Assembly: GCF_000429125.1 (NCBI RefSeq)
Contig: NZ_AUBG01000007.1
Coordinates: forward strand, 1-64,000
Reading direction: 5' to 3'
DNA length: 64,000 nucleotides
Origin: Aequorivita capsosiphonis DSM 23843
GTDB taxonomy: Bacteria; Bacteroidota; Bacteroidia; Flavobacteriales; Flavobacteriaceae
Under the pieces are notes generated by a model. It was not told the origin of the DNA. It made no database searches and saw only the letters and a list, made by a program, of their open reading frames with translations. Every line of letters starts with the position of its first letter. Position 1 is the first letter of the stretch. Shown here piece after piece: positions 39,752 to 49,085 of this stretch. Both the position numbers and the translations under genes were made by a program.

Positions 39752-40138
39752 CTAATTTATAGAAAACGGTGCGCTCAAATTAAAGAGTGGAATGGATACT
39801 CTAAACTTTCGGGTTGTAGAAAAATTTACCATATTATAATAACCCTTCATGGCGCCAAAAGGTGAGACTAAAAGACAGCCGCTGGTGTATGAGTGTCTTT
39901 CTCCCGGTTTTAGAATTGGTTTTTCACCTATAACACCTTCGCCTTCTACAATTTGTGTTTTATTTAAAGAATCTTTGATCTTCCAGCAACGGGAAGTAAG
40001 TTGCACGGTGTCCTTACTTTGATTCTCAATAGTTATGGTATAAGCAAAAGCATATTGCACTTTGCGATTTTTGCAAAATGTGCCATCAAATTCGGTTTTT
40101 ACCGAGATCCTAATTCCTTGTGTTACTTGTTGTACCAT
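39752..40138 (-). CDS. apaG: ApaG domain protein
   Basis: A 128-aa protein with the ApaG/F-box-associated immunoglobulin-like fold: YAFAYTITIENQSKDTVQL, SRCWKIKDSLNKTQIVEGEGVIGEKPILKPGERH (shown in part) and YTSGCLLVSPFGAMKGYYNM. Length matches free-standing ApaG proteins, linked by genetics to Co2+ resistance and dinucleotide metabolism, with the molecular role unclear. It lies 6 bp after the DUF3667 gene, same strand. Confidence 0.92.
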   Translation of the reverse strand: MVQQVTQGIRISVKTEFDGTFCKNRKVQYAFAYTITIENQSKDTVQLTSRCWKIKDSLNKTQIVEGEGVIGEKPILKPGERHSYTSGCLLVSPFGAMKGYYNMVNFSTTRKFRVSIPLFNLSAPFSIN

Positions 40139-40144
40139 TTTATT

Positions 40145-41221
40145 TTAATAAATCGCTACACTTGCTACCACAAAAATTGTTGCGGCAAAAGTTAATCCTA
40201 TTACGAATACAGTGCTTAAAAATACAAATTTTAATAAAGTTAGCACCCTGCTTTGCTGATAAAAATTCCGCAATGCTTTATAGAAATAAAATGGACCAAT
40301 AAAAAGAAAGAAGCAACTGATGAAGAATTTACTCCCAATTAGTAAATCCGGGATTATTGCTATGAGTAAAGCTAAAAATATGAAACTAAATATATGAAAG
40401 ATGAAAATCATATGTTCCATATAGGTGTATTCTTTCCAAGAATAAATCAACCAAAAAAACAGTGCAAATAGTGGAGCGAAGAAGAAAAGAAAAAAGGGTA
40501 TTTTGGTGATTAAATATTGCGCGAATTCTGTAGGATCTTCGCTTATCTTTTCCACCGTTGTGTTTTTGGAATAAACCCATCTATTTACCGCCGTGTTCCT
40601 GTGATGTAGACTGTCCAGTGCGATTCCGGCATTTTTTATTTTGTGTTTCTCGTAAAAATCATTGTAGAGTGAGAACCTTTCTTTGTAACTTTGAGTGAAA
40701 GGCATAGCATCCAGTTCTTTATCTGAATAATATTTCAACGGCTTCTCCTTATTGATGGAGTCTGCATAGCTAATTGTTCGTGAGGTATTTGCAGAAATGG
40801 AATCCATCATTGCGTTAAAACCGATTTTTGTTTCAGAATTTCTACTGACAATTTCTTCATTTGGAGTGAAAAAATTAATCAATCCAGTGGCTAAAAAATA
40901 AATAATAGAAACACTTAAAAAGAAGCGAAAAGGGTTGGCGTATTTTAATCTTTGTCCTTCTACATAATTCCTAGTAATTTTTCCCGGACAAAATAGAAGA
41001 TCTTTCAGGGTTTTGCGCAATCGGGAATCATAAACTAGAATACTGCTTATAAATTCCCCAAAAAAGTCTTTTGCCGAAAGTTGCTTGTCGCTGTTAAGCT
41101 GCGAGCAATTGGGGCAATACACATCACTTCGGTCCAGCGGGTGGCCGCAATTCAAACATTTTGTTCCGCGGTATTGCAAGGATTTTCTTCCGCTGGAAAG
41201 ATTCTCTTTTTTGCGCTTCAT
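40145..41221 (-). CDS. DUF3667 membrane protein with zinc-ribbon N-terminus
   Basis: A 358-aa protein. The N-terminus is a zinc ribbon (CLNCG and CPNC, about residues 21-38), followed by the DUF3667 core LVYDSRLRKTLKDLLFCPGKITRNYVEGQRLKYANPFRFFLSVSI (residues 58-102), a periplasmic or loop region (110-220) and four or five C-terminal membrane helices from 235 on. The family is common in Bacteroidota and of unknown function. It is probably co-transcribed with apaG. Confidence 0.88.
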   Translation of the reverse strand: MKRKKENLSSGRKSLQYRGTKCLNCGHPLDRSDVYCPNCSQLNSDKQLSAKDFFGEFISSILVYDSRLRKTLKDLLFCPGKITRNYVEGQRLKYANPFRFFLSVSIIYFLATGLINFFTPNEEIVSRNSETKIGFNAMMDSISANTSRTISYADSINKEKPLKYYSDKELDAMPFTQSYKERFSLYNDFYEKHKIKNAGIALDSLHHRNTAVNRWVYSKNTTVEKISEDPTEFAQYLITKIPFFLFFFAPLFALFFWLIYSWKEYTYMEHMIFIFHIFSFIFLALLIAIIPDLLIGSKFFISCFFLFIGPFYFYKALRNFYQQSRVLTLLKFVFLSTVFVIGLTFAATIFVVASVAIY

Positions 41222-41288
41222 CGCTTACTAAAATAGATGAATAATGTTTCAGATTCTAGCTTATACCAATTAAAGTATATCTCCGAAA

Positions 41289-42539
41289 TTAGTTATTGGA
41301 AATATTGGTTGAATTTGCATAGCCCGTTCCAATAATTCGGTCATATCTGCCGCCTAATTCCCTGTAATAAACAATTACCGAATAATCGTTTTCAGTTTCC
41401 CAAAAATCGCCGCTTACGGCACCTTCATCAATACTGCCGTCTCTGTTTACAACTACATATTTATAGTCGTAAAAGCCTTGTTTAAAGAGGCGAGTGTTTT
41501 TATAGCTATCACTTTGGGAGTCGTATTTCATATAGGTGCTGCCGTCAATAGTCCAATTATTGAAATTGCCATAAACATGTAGTTCCTTGTCGCCAAGATC
41601 ATCGTAATACTGAAGGTTGAAATGCATCCGCACATATTCTGCTTCAATATCTTGGTTGCGGGCATCGACGTTACGTACTACAAAATTTCCATTGATATCA
41701 GGATTGTAAGTATAAGGCCTATCGTATCTTGGAATGTTTGTATAAAGATAGTTTTCGTAAACATCAGTTAATTCTATGGCTCGCACCCCATTGGAGGCAG
41801 AACGTTCATCTTTATTGTCGAAAGAAAGAAACTCGTTTCCCCCGCCAAAGGAAGCTTCTTTGTCATATTTATAAATCAGTTCATTGCCCATAGTATATTG
41901 GGGAATTAAATCTGTGATTGCAGTTTTCAGATTGCTATTCTGAAGCACGAGTGTTTTTACCGTTTGCTTTGGGTTTATCAATAATAGGTTAGGTGAATTC
42001 ACGCTGAATTGCACGACCTGTTTTTTGTCAATCACTTTTAGATCGCGAGAACGTTTTATTTCAACTCCAACGCTTGCAATATTTTCAACAACCAAAAACC
42101 TACGTGTGAAAATAAGCTCGTCGTTCTTGTCGAGAACGCTCAGAATATAATTCCCGCTTTTTTTAATTTGTCGTGTGTCTCTATTTGGGATGGTTAGTTC
42201 GTAATGTGAAAATAGTTGAAGGGTGTTCAATGAATTCTCATAATTCTGGATGCGCATCTCGTCAAAGCCATCTAAATATTCACTTTTTGAAAGGTCACTG
42301 GGCGTCCAGTCAAAATCGTGGTGGGTAATGGTGTAATAGAAATCTGCTTCTTCGCCATTAAGGGCATCAAAACTAAGTTGGAGCCGGTCTCCAAGACGTA
42401 TAACAGGCAATTGGCTTTGGTCTGTACTACCTCTAAACTGAATGGTGCTGATGTATGATGGTTCAATTTTTTCCACTTGAGCGAATGAAAGAGAAACGAT
42501 GAACAATAAAAGCAGGGTGGTGGAGTATGATTTTAACAT
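41289..42539 (-). CDS. Type IX secretion system plug protein (DUF5103)
   Basis: A 416-aa exported protein with a signal peptide (1-20, ends SFAQ) and a beta-sandwich body: STIQFRG, YYTITHHDFDWTPSDLSKSEYLDGF (shown in part), LTIPNRDTRQIKKSGNYILSVLD and FTRRFLVVE, which is the DUF5103 pattern now linked to the protein that plugs the SprA translocon of T9SS. The C-terminal third contains a starch-binding-like sheet (VYGNFNNWTIDGSTYMKYD). Periplasmic or outer membrane location is expected. It fits the many T9SS cargo proteins in the window. Confidence 0.9.
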   Translation of the reverse strand: MLKSYSTTLLLLFIVSLSFAQVEKIEPSYISTIQFRGSTDQSQLPVIRLGDRLQLSFDALNGEEADFYYTITHHDFDWTPSDLSKSEYLDGFDEMRIQNYENSLNTLQLFSHYELTIPNRDTRQIKKSGNYILSVLDKNDELIFTRRFLVVENIASVGVEIKRSRDLKVIDKKQVVQFSVNSPNLLLINPKQTVKTLVLQNSNLKTAITDLIPQYTMGNELIYKYDKEASFGGGNEFLSFDNKDERSASNGVRAIELTDVYENYLYTNIPRYDRPYTYNPDINGNFVVRNVDARNQDIEAEYVRMHFNLQYYDDLGDKELHVYGNFNNWTIDGSTYMKYDSQSDSYKNTRLFKQGFYDYKYVVVNRDGSIDEGAVSGDFWETENDYSVIVYYRELGGRYDRIIGTGYANSTNISNN

Positions 42540-42675
42540 GAATTTATTTTAAAAAGCTAAGATAACAAATTTTGTGCCTTTTAATTGCTGTGTTTTTAAT
42601 GGAATTTAAAGGCTTCGGTGTTGTGAGGGTTCTAGCTTCATTTGATGGGGGAGTCATCCACTCAAGTGGGAACAG

Positions 42676-43554
42676 TTACTTCTGCACAATTAGTCTTTTA
42701 TTCGGAATATCTATTGTGATTTTCTTTCCAATCCAATTGATACCCATAATACCTTCGTGAATCAGACCGTCAATAAATGTCGCCTTAAAATCATTTACAG
42801 AAACGTTATTATTTATGTCGGTCATTTTTGATAATGTGGTATAGTAATATTCATTTCCAACTTCTGGTTTAAACATACTTGGCTTAAATTCACTCGCAAG
42901 ACTTTCTTGATCAATTCCAAGGTTTTCCATAAATCTCGAACTAAATCGAAAAACATTAAACCCAGCGCCGCTATCTAAACTTACATTTAATGCTAATGAG
43001 TCATTCAATTTGATTGTGGTGGCAATTCCGATTCTAATATCGCGGTCATTGTTAATTTGGATTGGCATCTCAAAATCTTTATCTGCAATAAGTTGGGATA
43101 ATGAATTTTCTGATTCAACGCTCAATATGTTATTTTCAAAATCAATGGTTATAGCCATGTCCATAAAAGGTGTTAATGAAATTAATCCATCAAGTGGAAA
43201 ATCAATGTCATAAACTGCAAATTTTTCCTTGGCTGCCTTAAACGCACCAATTTCTAAAGTTTTGGAATTCCATAAATCGGATTGTAGTTCTTCGCCTGTC
43301 GCTCGGTGTCCTGTGTAGAAGTGGTGAGTTTTTTCGAGATCAGTAACTTTGTCTGCAAACTTTTTGGTCAACAAATTGATTCCCGCTCCGGTGTCAAAAA
43401 TGAAATTTCCTTCAATTCCGTTAATTTTTGCCGGAATTATGATATGTCCGTTTGGGGTTTGTGTAAAGGGAATTTGGACTTTTTTAGGAGTCTTTTCCTG
43501 TGCGTGATTTAATGTTGTAAAAGTGATTAATAAAATGGTGAATATTTTTTTCAT
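42676..43554 (-). CDS. Retropepsin-like aspartyl protease family protein
   Basis: A 292-aa exported protein (signal peptide MKKIFTILLITFTTLNHAQ). It has two pepsin/retropepsin-like half-sites: FIFDTGAGINLL (DTGA, the first catalytic Asp) and VSLDSGAGFNVF (DSGA, the second), about 170 residues apart, as in single-chain aspartyl proteases that arise by duplication. A C-terminal segment GIMGINWIGKKITIDIPNKRLIV matches the family. The frame opens at 43614, but the signal peptide starts at 43554. Substrate unknown. It is a single gene. Confidence 0.88.
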   Translation of the reverse strand: MKKIFTILLITFTTLNHAQEKTPKKVQIPFTQTPNGHIIIPAKINGIEGNFIFDTGAGINLLTKKFADKVTDLEKTHHFYTGHRATGEELQSDLWNSKTLEIGAFKAAKEKFAVYDIDFPLDGLISLTPFMDMAITIDFENNILSVESENSLSQLIADKDFEMPIQINNDRDIRIGIATTIKLNDSLALNVSLDSGAGFNVFRFSSRFMENLGIDQESLASEFKPSMFKPEVGNEYYYTTLSKMTDINNNVSVNDFKATFIDGLIHEGIMGINWIGKKITIDIPNKRLIVQK

Positions 43555-44205
43555 GAAAATCTGTTGTATTTTTCCCTTTATAGGTAAGACGACCAACTTG
43601 CTCTTTCGTAACAATATTTATTTTGGGTAGGGATGTTTTCAAAATTCTTACAGCTGAAATTAACGGCTATCTTAAACAGCATTTTGCATCTTTTTTGGAA
43701 GTATTGAGAAGAAACAATACGTAGATTAAAAGAGAGGTGTTGTATTTAAACGCCATACCTGTTTTCGCATAAACCCAAATAATAAAATGTTCTATTATGT
43801 TTACAATCTACCCTGATTGGAATTCTCCGATGATGAAATTTTAATTGTTAAAAATAGAAGAGATTGATTATCCAGGAATGCTATTGAAATTAAAAACCTG
43901 CTAAGCAAGAAATAATGGGGATGTCATACTTTTAACGAAGCAGAATGCATTTTTTATCTCGGAGCAGGAGGCTTCTTTTTTGATACATCGGCTTTTATCT
44001 TGGCAGCTCTCCAGTTCTATGGGTTCTGCAAGGCTAATCCCAAAATGAAATGAAATTGATGTGCTCGAGTGTTTATCATTGCCGATAGTGTCGTTTTTAA
44101 ACTCGGTTTTTGAAAAGGAGCTAAAACCGAATCATTTGTTTATGAATTTAAAAGTCTTTTAAATGAACATTCAACTTTTTTAACATTGAAAATTATAGGC
44201 TTTTG
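43555..44205. other. Long intergenic region upstream of the nqr operon
   Basis: About 650 bp with no convincing gene. It is A/T-rich. A run of 40 open codons without a start (about 43924-44053) reads NEAECIFYLGAGGFFFD and could be a gene remnant, but codon choice and short length do not settle it. It contains the promoter of nqrA at its right end. Confidence 0.4.
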
Positions 44206-44237
44206 TTGTGCAATGGTGGTTTTAATTTATAAATTTG
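44206..44237 (+). promoter_or_regulatory. Promoter of the nqr operon
   Basis: TTG (44206-44208) followed after 21 bp by TAAATTTG (44230-44237), an exact TAnnTTTG match, about 75 bp before the nqrA start. It is the clearest promoter in the window. Confidence 0.75.
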
Positions 44238-44312
44238 CGCTCCCTTAATAACCGCCCATTAGTTTTTGGTGGTACGAAGGGTGTTAAAAAGGCATTATTA
44301 ATATCCATATTC

Positions 44313-45665
44313 ATGTCCAAAGACATTAAGATTACAAAAGGTCTTACCATCAATTTAAAGGGCGAAGCAGAGAAGACGCTAGCTAGCGCACCACGCTCTA
44401 GAACTTTCGCTATCAGACCTTCAGATTTCCATTTAATTACTCCTAAAATGGTGGTTAAGGAAGGTGGAAGCGTACAAGCTGGTGATACAATTTTCTATTC
44501 GAAAACTAACGAACTTATAAAGTTTGTCTCCCCCGTTAGCGGTACCCTTACAAAAATAGAACGCGGTGCAAAACGTGTAATTACTAACCTACTTATTGAA
44601 GCAGATCCGCAAGATACTTTTAAGGATTTTGGGGTGTTGAGTCCAACTGCTTCCAGCCCCGAGGCTATTAAAGCTCGTTTGTTGGAATCTGGTTGTTGGC
44701 CCTTTATCATGCAGCGTCCGTATGCCGTAATTGCAGATACAGAGATTGTGCCTAGTAATGTTTTTATTTCGGCATTTAGTACTGCGCCGTTGGCAAACGA
44801 TCCCGATTTTTCGCTACACGGAAAAGAAAAGGAGCTTCAAGCTGCGGTAACCGCACTTAGTAAGCTTACTGAAGGTCAGGTGCACGTTGGTGTTGGCAAA
44901 AGTGGAAGCTCTCCTTTTAAGGGTTTAAAAGATATTACGCTTCATAATGTTTCTGGGCCGCACCCGGCAGGAAATGTTGGAACTCAAATAAATAAAATTA
45001 GTCCTGTCAATAAAAATGAGGTTGTGTGGACCATTGCGCCACAAGATCTTGTGATTATTGGAGAGTTGCTGATTACTGGTAAGTTTAACGCAGAACGTGT
45101 TATTGCGCTTTCTGGTTCCGAAGTTAAAACTCCAAAGTATTATAGAACTAGAATAGGGTCAGAGGCCTCAACATTTCTGTATGACTCTGGCTTGAAGAAT
45201 GAAAATGTACGTGTAATTAGTGGCGACGTGCTTACTGGGACAAAAATTTCACCTAAAGAACATTTGGGTTATTACAGCAATACGGTAACGGTAATTCCCG
45301 AAGGAGACGATTATGAATTATTTGGTTGGAACAAACCAGTTTTTGATAAAATATCCACTACGCGAGCATTGACTTTTTCTTGGTTAACCCCAAATAAAAA
45401 GTATAATCTGGATACCAATACCAATGGAGAGCACCGCGCATTTGTTGTTACCGGTAATTATGAAGAAGTTTTTCCATTAGATATGTATCCCCTGCAAATG
45501 CTAAAAGCATGTATGGTTCAGGATTTGGATCAAATGGAGGTTTTGGGAATGTATGAGGTTGCTCCGGAAGATTTCGCGCTTACCGAGTTTATTTGCGTGA
45601 GCAAGCAGCCGCATCAGCAAATCATCAGGAATGGTCTTGATTTAATGTATAAAGAAATAGGATAA
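44313..45665 (+). CDS. nqrA: Na+-translocating NADH:quinone reductase subunit A
   Basis: A 450-aa cytoplasm-facing subunit of the six-subunit NQR complex that couples NADH oxidation by quinone to Na+ export. Recognised by KDIKITKGLTINLKG at the N-terminus, a Rieske-like RNF/NQR fold with MVVKEGGSVQAGDTIFYSK, the segment HVGVGKSGSSPFKGLKDITLHNVSGPHPAGNVG (in part), and the C-terminal EVLGMYEVAPEDFALTEFICVSKQ. The frame opens at 44235, but the family start is MSKDIK at 44313. First gene of nqrABCDEF, with nqrB 5 bp later. Confidence 0.97.
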   Translation: MSKDIKITKGLTINLKGEAEKTLASAPRSRTFAIRPSDFHLITPKMVVKEGGSVQAGDTIFYSKTNELIKFVSPVSGTLTKIERGAKRVITNLLIEADPQDTFKDFGVLSPTASSPEAIKARLLESGCWPFIMQRPYAVIADTEIVPSNVFISAFSTAPLANDPDFSLHGKEKELQAAVTALSKLTEGQVHVGVGKSGSSPFKGLKDITLHNVSGPHPAGNVGTQINKISPVNKNEVVWTIAPQDLVIIGELLITGKFNAERVIALSGSEVKTPKYYRTRIGSEASTFLYDSGLKNENVRVISGDVLTGTKISPKEHLGYYSNTVTVIPEGDDYELFGWNKPVFDKISTTRALTFSWLTPNKKYNLDTNTNGEHRAFVVTGNYEEVFPLDMYPLQMLKACMVQDLDQMEVLGMYEVAPEDFALTEFICVSKQPHQQIIRNGLDLMYKEIG

Positions 45666-45670
45666 TCGCT

Positions 45671-46870
45671 ATGGGATTGAAACAGAATTTACATAAGCTA
45701 AAGGAAAAGTATAAAGGGACCAAAATGGCTCCGGCGTTCAATGCATTGCATACCTTTTTATATACCCCGAATGAAACCACACATTCTGGCTCACACGTTC
45801 GTTCGGTAGACGATTTAAAGCGAACGATGAATACGGTGATAATGGCGCTTATTCCTTGTTTGATATTTGGAATATTCAATGCTGGATACCAACATTATGC
45901 TGCTATAGATGCAACACTGCGCTTAGATCCGTTGGGTAACTTTTTTACTTGGGATAACTTTATTTTAGGAGCCTGGACCGTTTTACCGTTGGTGATAGTA
46001 TCTTATGTTGTTGGTCTTGGTGTTGAATTTATTTTTGCTATTATCAATAAACACGAGGTTGAGGAAGGGTACTTGGTAACTGGAATGCTCGTGCCACTTA
46101 TTGTGCCGATAGATATTCCAATCTGGATGCTTATCGTGGCAGTAATCTTTGGAGTTGTTATAGGAAAAGAGGTTTTTGGAGGTACAGGAATGAATATTCT
46201 TAACCCAGCACTAACCATTCGTGCCTTCTTGTTTTTCGCTTATCCTACTTGGATGAGTGGAGATAAAGTTTGGGTACACGGTGCAAAAGCTATGGCCGGT
46301 CAGCCTGACGCTATTTCGGGTGAAACTATTTTAGGAAGTCTAGCACAAAATCATGAACCTATATATAGTCTTTGGGATATGTTCTGGGGCTTTATTCCCG
46401 GTTCGGTGGGAGAAACATCCACCTTCCTTATTCTTATAGGAGCCGCTTTCTTAATTTTTACCAAAATAGGAAGTTGGCGAATTATGCTTTCTGCAGTTGT
46501 TGGAGCTATTGCAATGGGTCTTATCTTTAACGGTGTAGTTGATCAAGGTTGGATTAAAGAAGGAAGTAGTTTCTATGCATTGATGAACGAAACGTATTGG
46601 CACCATTTGATCATTGGAGGTCTTGCTTTTGGTATTGTTTATATGGCGACAGATCCCGTTACGGCGGCGCAAACCAACAAAGGAAAATGGATATATGGTT
46701 TTCTCATTGGGTTTATGTCTGTAATGATACGGGTTTTCAACCCCGCATATCCAGAAGGAGTCATGCTTGCAATACTTTTAATGAACGTATTTGCACCAAC
46801 GATTGACCATTATGTAGTACAAGGAAATATTAAGAAGAGACTGAAACGTTTAAAAGTTAAAACAGCGTAA
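45671..46870 (+). CDS. nqrB: NQR subunit B
   Basis: A 399-aa polytopic subunit that forms the Na+ channel with NqrD and NqrE and carries a covalent FMN and riboflavin. About ten membrane helices are visible (for example LIPCLIFGIFNA, VLPLVIVSYVVGLGVEFIF). The FMN attachment motif is DAISGETIL, where the Thr of the SGxT signature receives FMN from ApbE. FGGTGMNILNPALTIRAFLFFAYP is the RnfD/NqrB signature. Translation is probably coupled to nqrA and nqrC, with gaps of 5 and 2 bp. Confidence 0.97.
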   Translation: MGLKQNLHKLKEKYKGTKMAPAFNALHTFLYTPNETTHSGSHVRSVDDLKRTMNTVIMALIPCLIFGIFNAGYQHYAAIDATLRLDPLGNFFTWDNFILGAWTVLPLVIVSYVVGLGVEFIFAIINKHEVEEGYLVTGMLVPLIVPIDIPIWMLIVAVIFGVVIGKEVFGGTGMNILNPALTIRAFLFFAYPTWMSGDKVWVHGAKAMAGQPDAISGETILGSLAQNHEPIYSLWDMFWGFIPGSVGETSTFLILIGAAFLIFTKIGSWRIMLSAVVGAIAMGLIFNGVVDQGWIKEGSSFYALMNETYWHHLIIGGLAFGIVYMATDPVTAAQTNKGKWIYGFLIGFMSVMIRVFNPAYPEGVMLAILLMNVFAPTIDHYVVQGNIKKRLKRLKVKTA

Positions 46871-46872
46871 TC

Positions 46873-47622
46873 ATGGCAAAAAACACGGATAAAAACTCAT
46901 ATACCATCATCTTTGCGGTGATCATGGTTATTGTAGTTGGATCACTTTTAGCCGGGGTAGCACAAGGGCTTAAGAGTAAGATAACATTAAATGAACGTTT
47001 TGAAAAAATGCAAAACATTCTCTATGCTATGGGTATTAATGATAATGATGGCGATGGTGATGTTGCATTTATTGCTACCGATAAAGTTGAAGCGGCTTTT
47101 GATACAAATATTACGAAGCAGTTGGTGATTCAAGGCGATAAAGTGACTGAAGACCCAGAGGCGTATTTGATCGATATTAAAAAAGAGGCAGAAAAAGCAA
47201 AGGACCCAAACTATCAACGCAGATTACCACTTTTTGTTGGTGATAAAGATGGTGAAACACTGTATGTAATTCCTATGAGAGGGAAGGGGTTATGGGATGC
47301 CATTTGGGGTTTTGTCGCTATAGATAAGTCATTTGTGGTTCATGGAGTGTTTTTTGATCACGCCGGAGAAACTCCCGGTTTAGGAGCCGAGATTAAACAA
47401 CGGTATTTTATGGATGACTTTGCAGGCGAAGAAGTAATGAATGGAGATGTCTTTAAAGGTATTACGGTTGCAAAGGGTAATAATGATCCTATAAATGAAA
47501 ACAAAACAGATAATAAGGTTGATGCTATTGCCGGGGCTACTATAACGGGTGATGGTGTTACTGCAATGATAAAAAAGGATGTGAGAATGTACATTCCTTA
47601 TCTAGAATCTTTAAATAAATAG
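46873..47622 (+). CDS. nqrC: NQR subunit C
   Basis: A 249-aa subunit with one N-terminal membrane helix (IIFAVIMVIVVGSLLAGVA) and a periplasmic FMN-binding domain. The covalent FMN threonine lies in DAIAGATITGDGV. YVIPMRGKGLWDAIWGFVAI and DHAGETPGLGAEI are conserved family blocks. It is flavinylated by ApbE, encoded at 56183. Confidence 0.97.
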   Translation: MAKNTDKNSYTIIFAVIMVIVVGSLLAGVAQGLKSKITLNERFEKMQNILYAMGINDNDGDGDVAFIATDKVEAAFDTNITKQLVIQGDKVTEDPEAYLIDIKKEAEKAKDPNYQRRLPLFVGDKDGETLYVIPMRGKGLWDAIWGFVAIDKSFVVHGVFFDHAGETPGLGAEIKQRYFMDDFAGEEVMNGDVFKGITVAKGNNDPINENKTDNKVDAIAGATITGDGVTAMIKKDVRMYIPYLESLNK

Positions 47623-47625
47623 AAT

Positions 47626-48270
47626 ATGGCACTTCTTTCAAAAAAAGATAGCAAGTTAATTTTAGATCCACTAGCGGATAACAACCCTATTACCATTCAG
47701 GTTTTGGGAATTTGTTCTGCATTGGCAATTACTGCTCAGCTAAAGGCTTCAATCGTAATGGCAATATCGGTTATTGCCGTCTTGGCCGTTGGAAACGTGG
47801 TTATATCGCTAATGCGAAATATAATTCCTTCCAAAATTAGAATTATCGTTCAACTGATCGTTGTGGCTGCCTTGGTGATTATTGTGGATCAAGTATTAAA
47901 GGCTTTTGCATATACGCTAAGTAAAGAACTTTCTGTGTTCATTGGGTTAATTATAACCAACTGTATAATTATGGGGCGTTTTGAAGCTTTTGCTTTAGGA
48001 AACGGGCCTTGGCGTTCTTTTCTAGATGGAATAGGAAATGCCGCAAGATACGGACTTATTCTTGTAATAGTTGGTTTCTTTAGAGAACTTTTAGGATCTG
48101 GAACGCTTTTGGGAATTCAGGTTTTAGGAGATCCTATCGCAAAAACAGGTCTTTATGCAATAGGCTATGAAAACAACGGTTTTATGTTGCTTTCCCCCAT
48201 GGCATTGATTGTTATTGGGATCATCATCTGGGTGCAACGTTCAAGAAATAAAGAATTAATAGAAGAATAA
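47626..48270 (+). CDS. nqrD: NQR subunit D
   Basis: A 214-aa integral membrane subunit with six helices, homologous to NqrE and RnfE. Key blocks are DNNPITIQVLGICSALAITAQLKAS (residues 19-43), FIGLIITNCIIMGRFEAFALGNGPW and GNAARYGLILVIVGFFREL; the cysteines in the half-channels contribute to the intramembrane iron centre. It is followed by a 73-bp gap holding filler repeats before nqrE. Confidence 0.97.
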   Translation: MALLSKKDSKLILDPLADNNPITIQVLGICSALAITAQLKASIVMAISVIAVLAVGNVVISLMRNIIPSKIRIIVQLIVVAALVIIVDQVLKAFAYTLSKELSVFIGLIITNCIIMGRFEAFALGNGPWRSFLDGIGNAARYGLILVIVGFFRELLGSGTLLGIQVLGDPIAKTGLYAIGYENNGFMLLSPMALIVIGIIIWVQRSRNKELIEE

Positions 48271-48343
48271 CAAACTTGGCACTTGCCAGTAGCAGGGGCC
48301 AGTCCTACTGCAAACTGCAACTGTAAACTGAATACTCAAAAAA

Positions 48344-49084
48344 ATGGAACATATAGAGTTATTTTTTAAATCGATCTTTATAGACAATATGATATTTGCC
48401 ACCTTCCTTGGAATGTGTTCATATCTTGCTGTTTCTAAAAAAGTTACAACCGCTGTTGGTCTTGGGGCTGCAGTGATTTTTGTTCTAGCGGTAACTGTGC
48501 CCATTAACTGGTTGCTAGATCAATATATTTTAAGAGACGGTGCCTTGGTTTGGTTGGGAGAAGAATATGCTTCTTATGACTTAGGTTTCCTTTCGTTTAT
48601 ACTTTTCATCGCTACTATCGCCACTATGGTTCAATTAGTAGAAATTGTGGTGGAAAAATTCTCACCTTCACTTTATAATTCATTAGGAATTTTTCTTCCG
48701 CTTATCGCTGTAAACTGTGCGATTTTGGGAGGATCGTTGTTTATGCAATCTAGGGAAATCCCTACCTTGGGGTTGGCATTGAACTATGGAATTAGCTCAG
48801 GTATCGGATGGTTCTTAGCTATTTTAGCGATTGCTGCCATTCGTGAAAAAATTCGTTATTCCAATGTGCCTCCAGCATTGAGAGGTTTGGGGATAACATT
48901 TATTATCACAGGGTTGATGGCCATCGGCTTTATGAGTTTTGGAGGTATGTTAACAGGTGGTGACGATGACAGCACTTCATTGGAAGGTAAACCTGAAAAT
49001 ATTGGCATCCAGAAAGAAGAGATTCAACAAGAAAATATAGAAACCGAGAAAACGGTTGAAGTTTCAACTATAACGAAGCAATAG
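48344..49084 (+). CDS. nqrE: NQR subunit E with C-terminal extension
   Basis: A 246-aa integral membrane subunit paired with NqrD. It shows six helices; [23 protein letters not shown] contains the cysteine of the intramembrane iron site, and [16 protein letters not shown] the second. After the last helix ([18 protein letters not shown]) it continues about 45 residues as a polar acidic tail ([20 protein letters not shown], then repeated [12 protein letters not shown]), which the usual 200-aa NqrE lacks. The stop is followed one base later by the nqrF start. Confidence 0.96.
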   Translation: MEHIELFFKSIFIDNMIFATFLGMCSYLAVSKKVTTAVGLGAAVIFVLAVTVPINWLLDQYILRDGALVWLGEEYASYDLGFLSFILFIATIATMVQLVEIVVEKFSPSLYNSLGIFLPLIAVNCAILGGSLFMQSREIPTLGLALNYGISSGIGWFLAILAIAAIREKIRYSNVPPALRGLGITFIITGLMAIGFMSFGGMLTGGDDDSTSLEGKPENIGIQKEEIQQENIETEKTVEVSTITKQ

Positions 49085-49085
49085 T

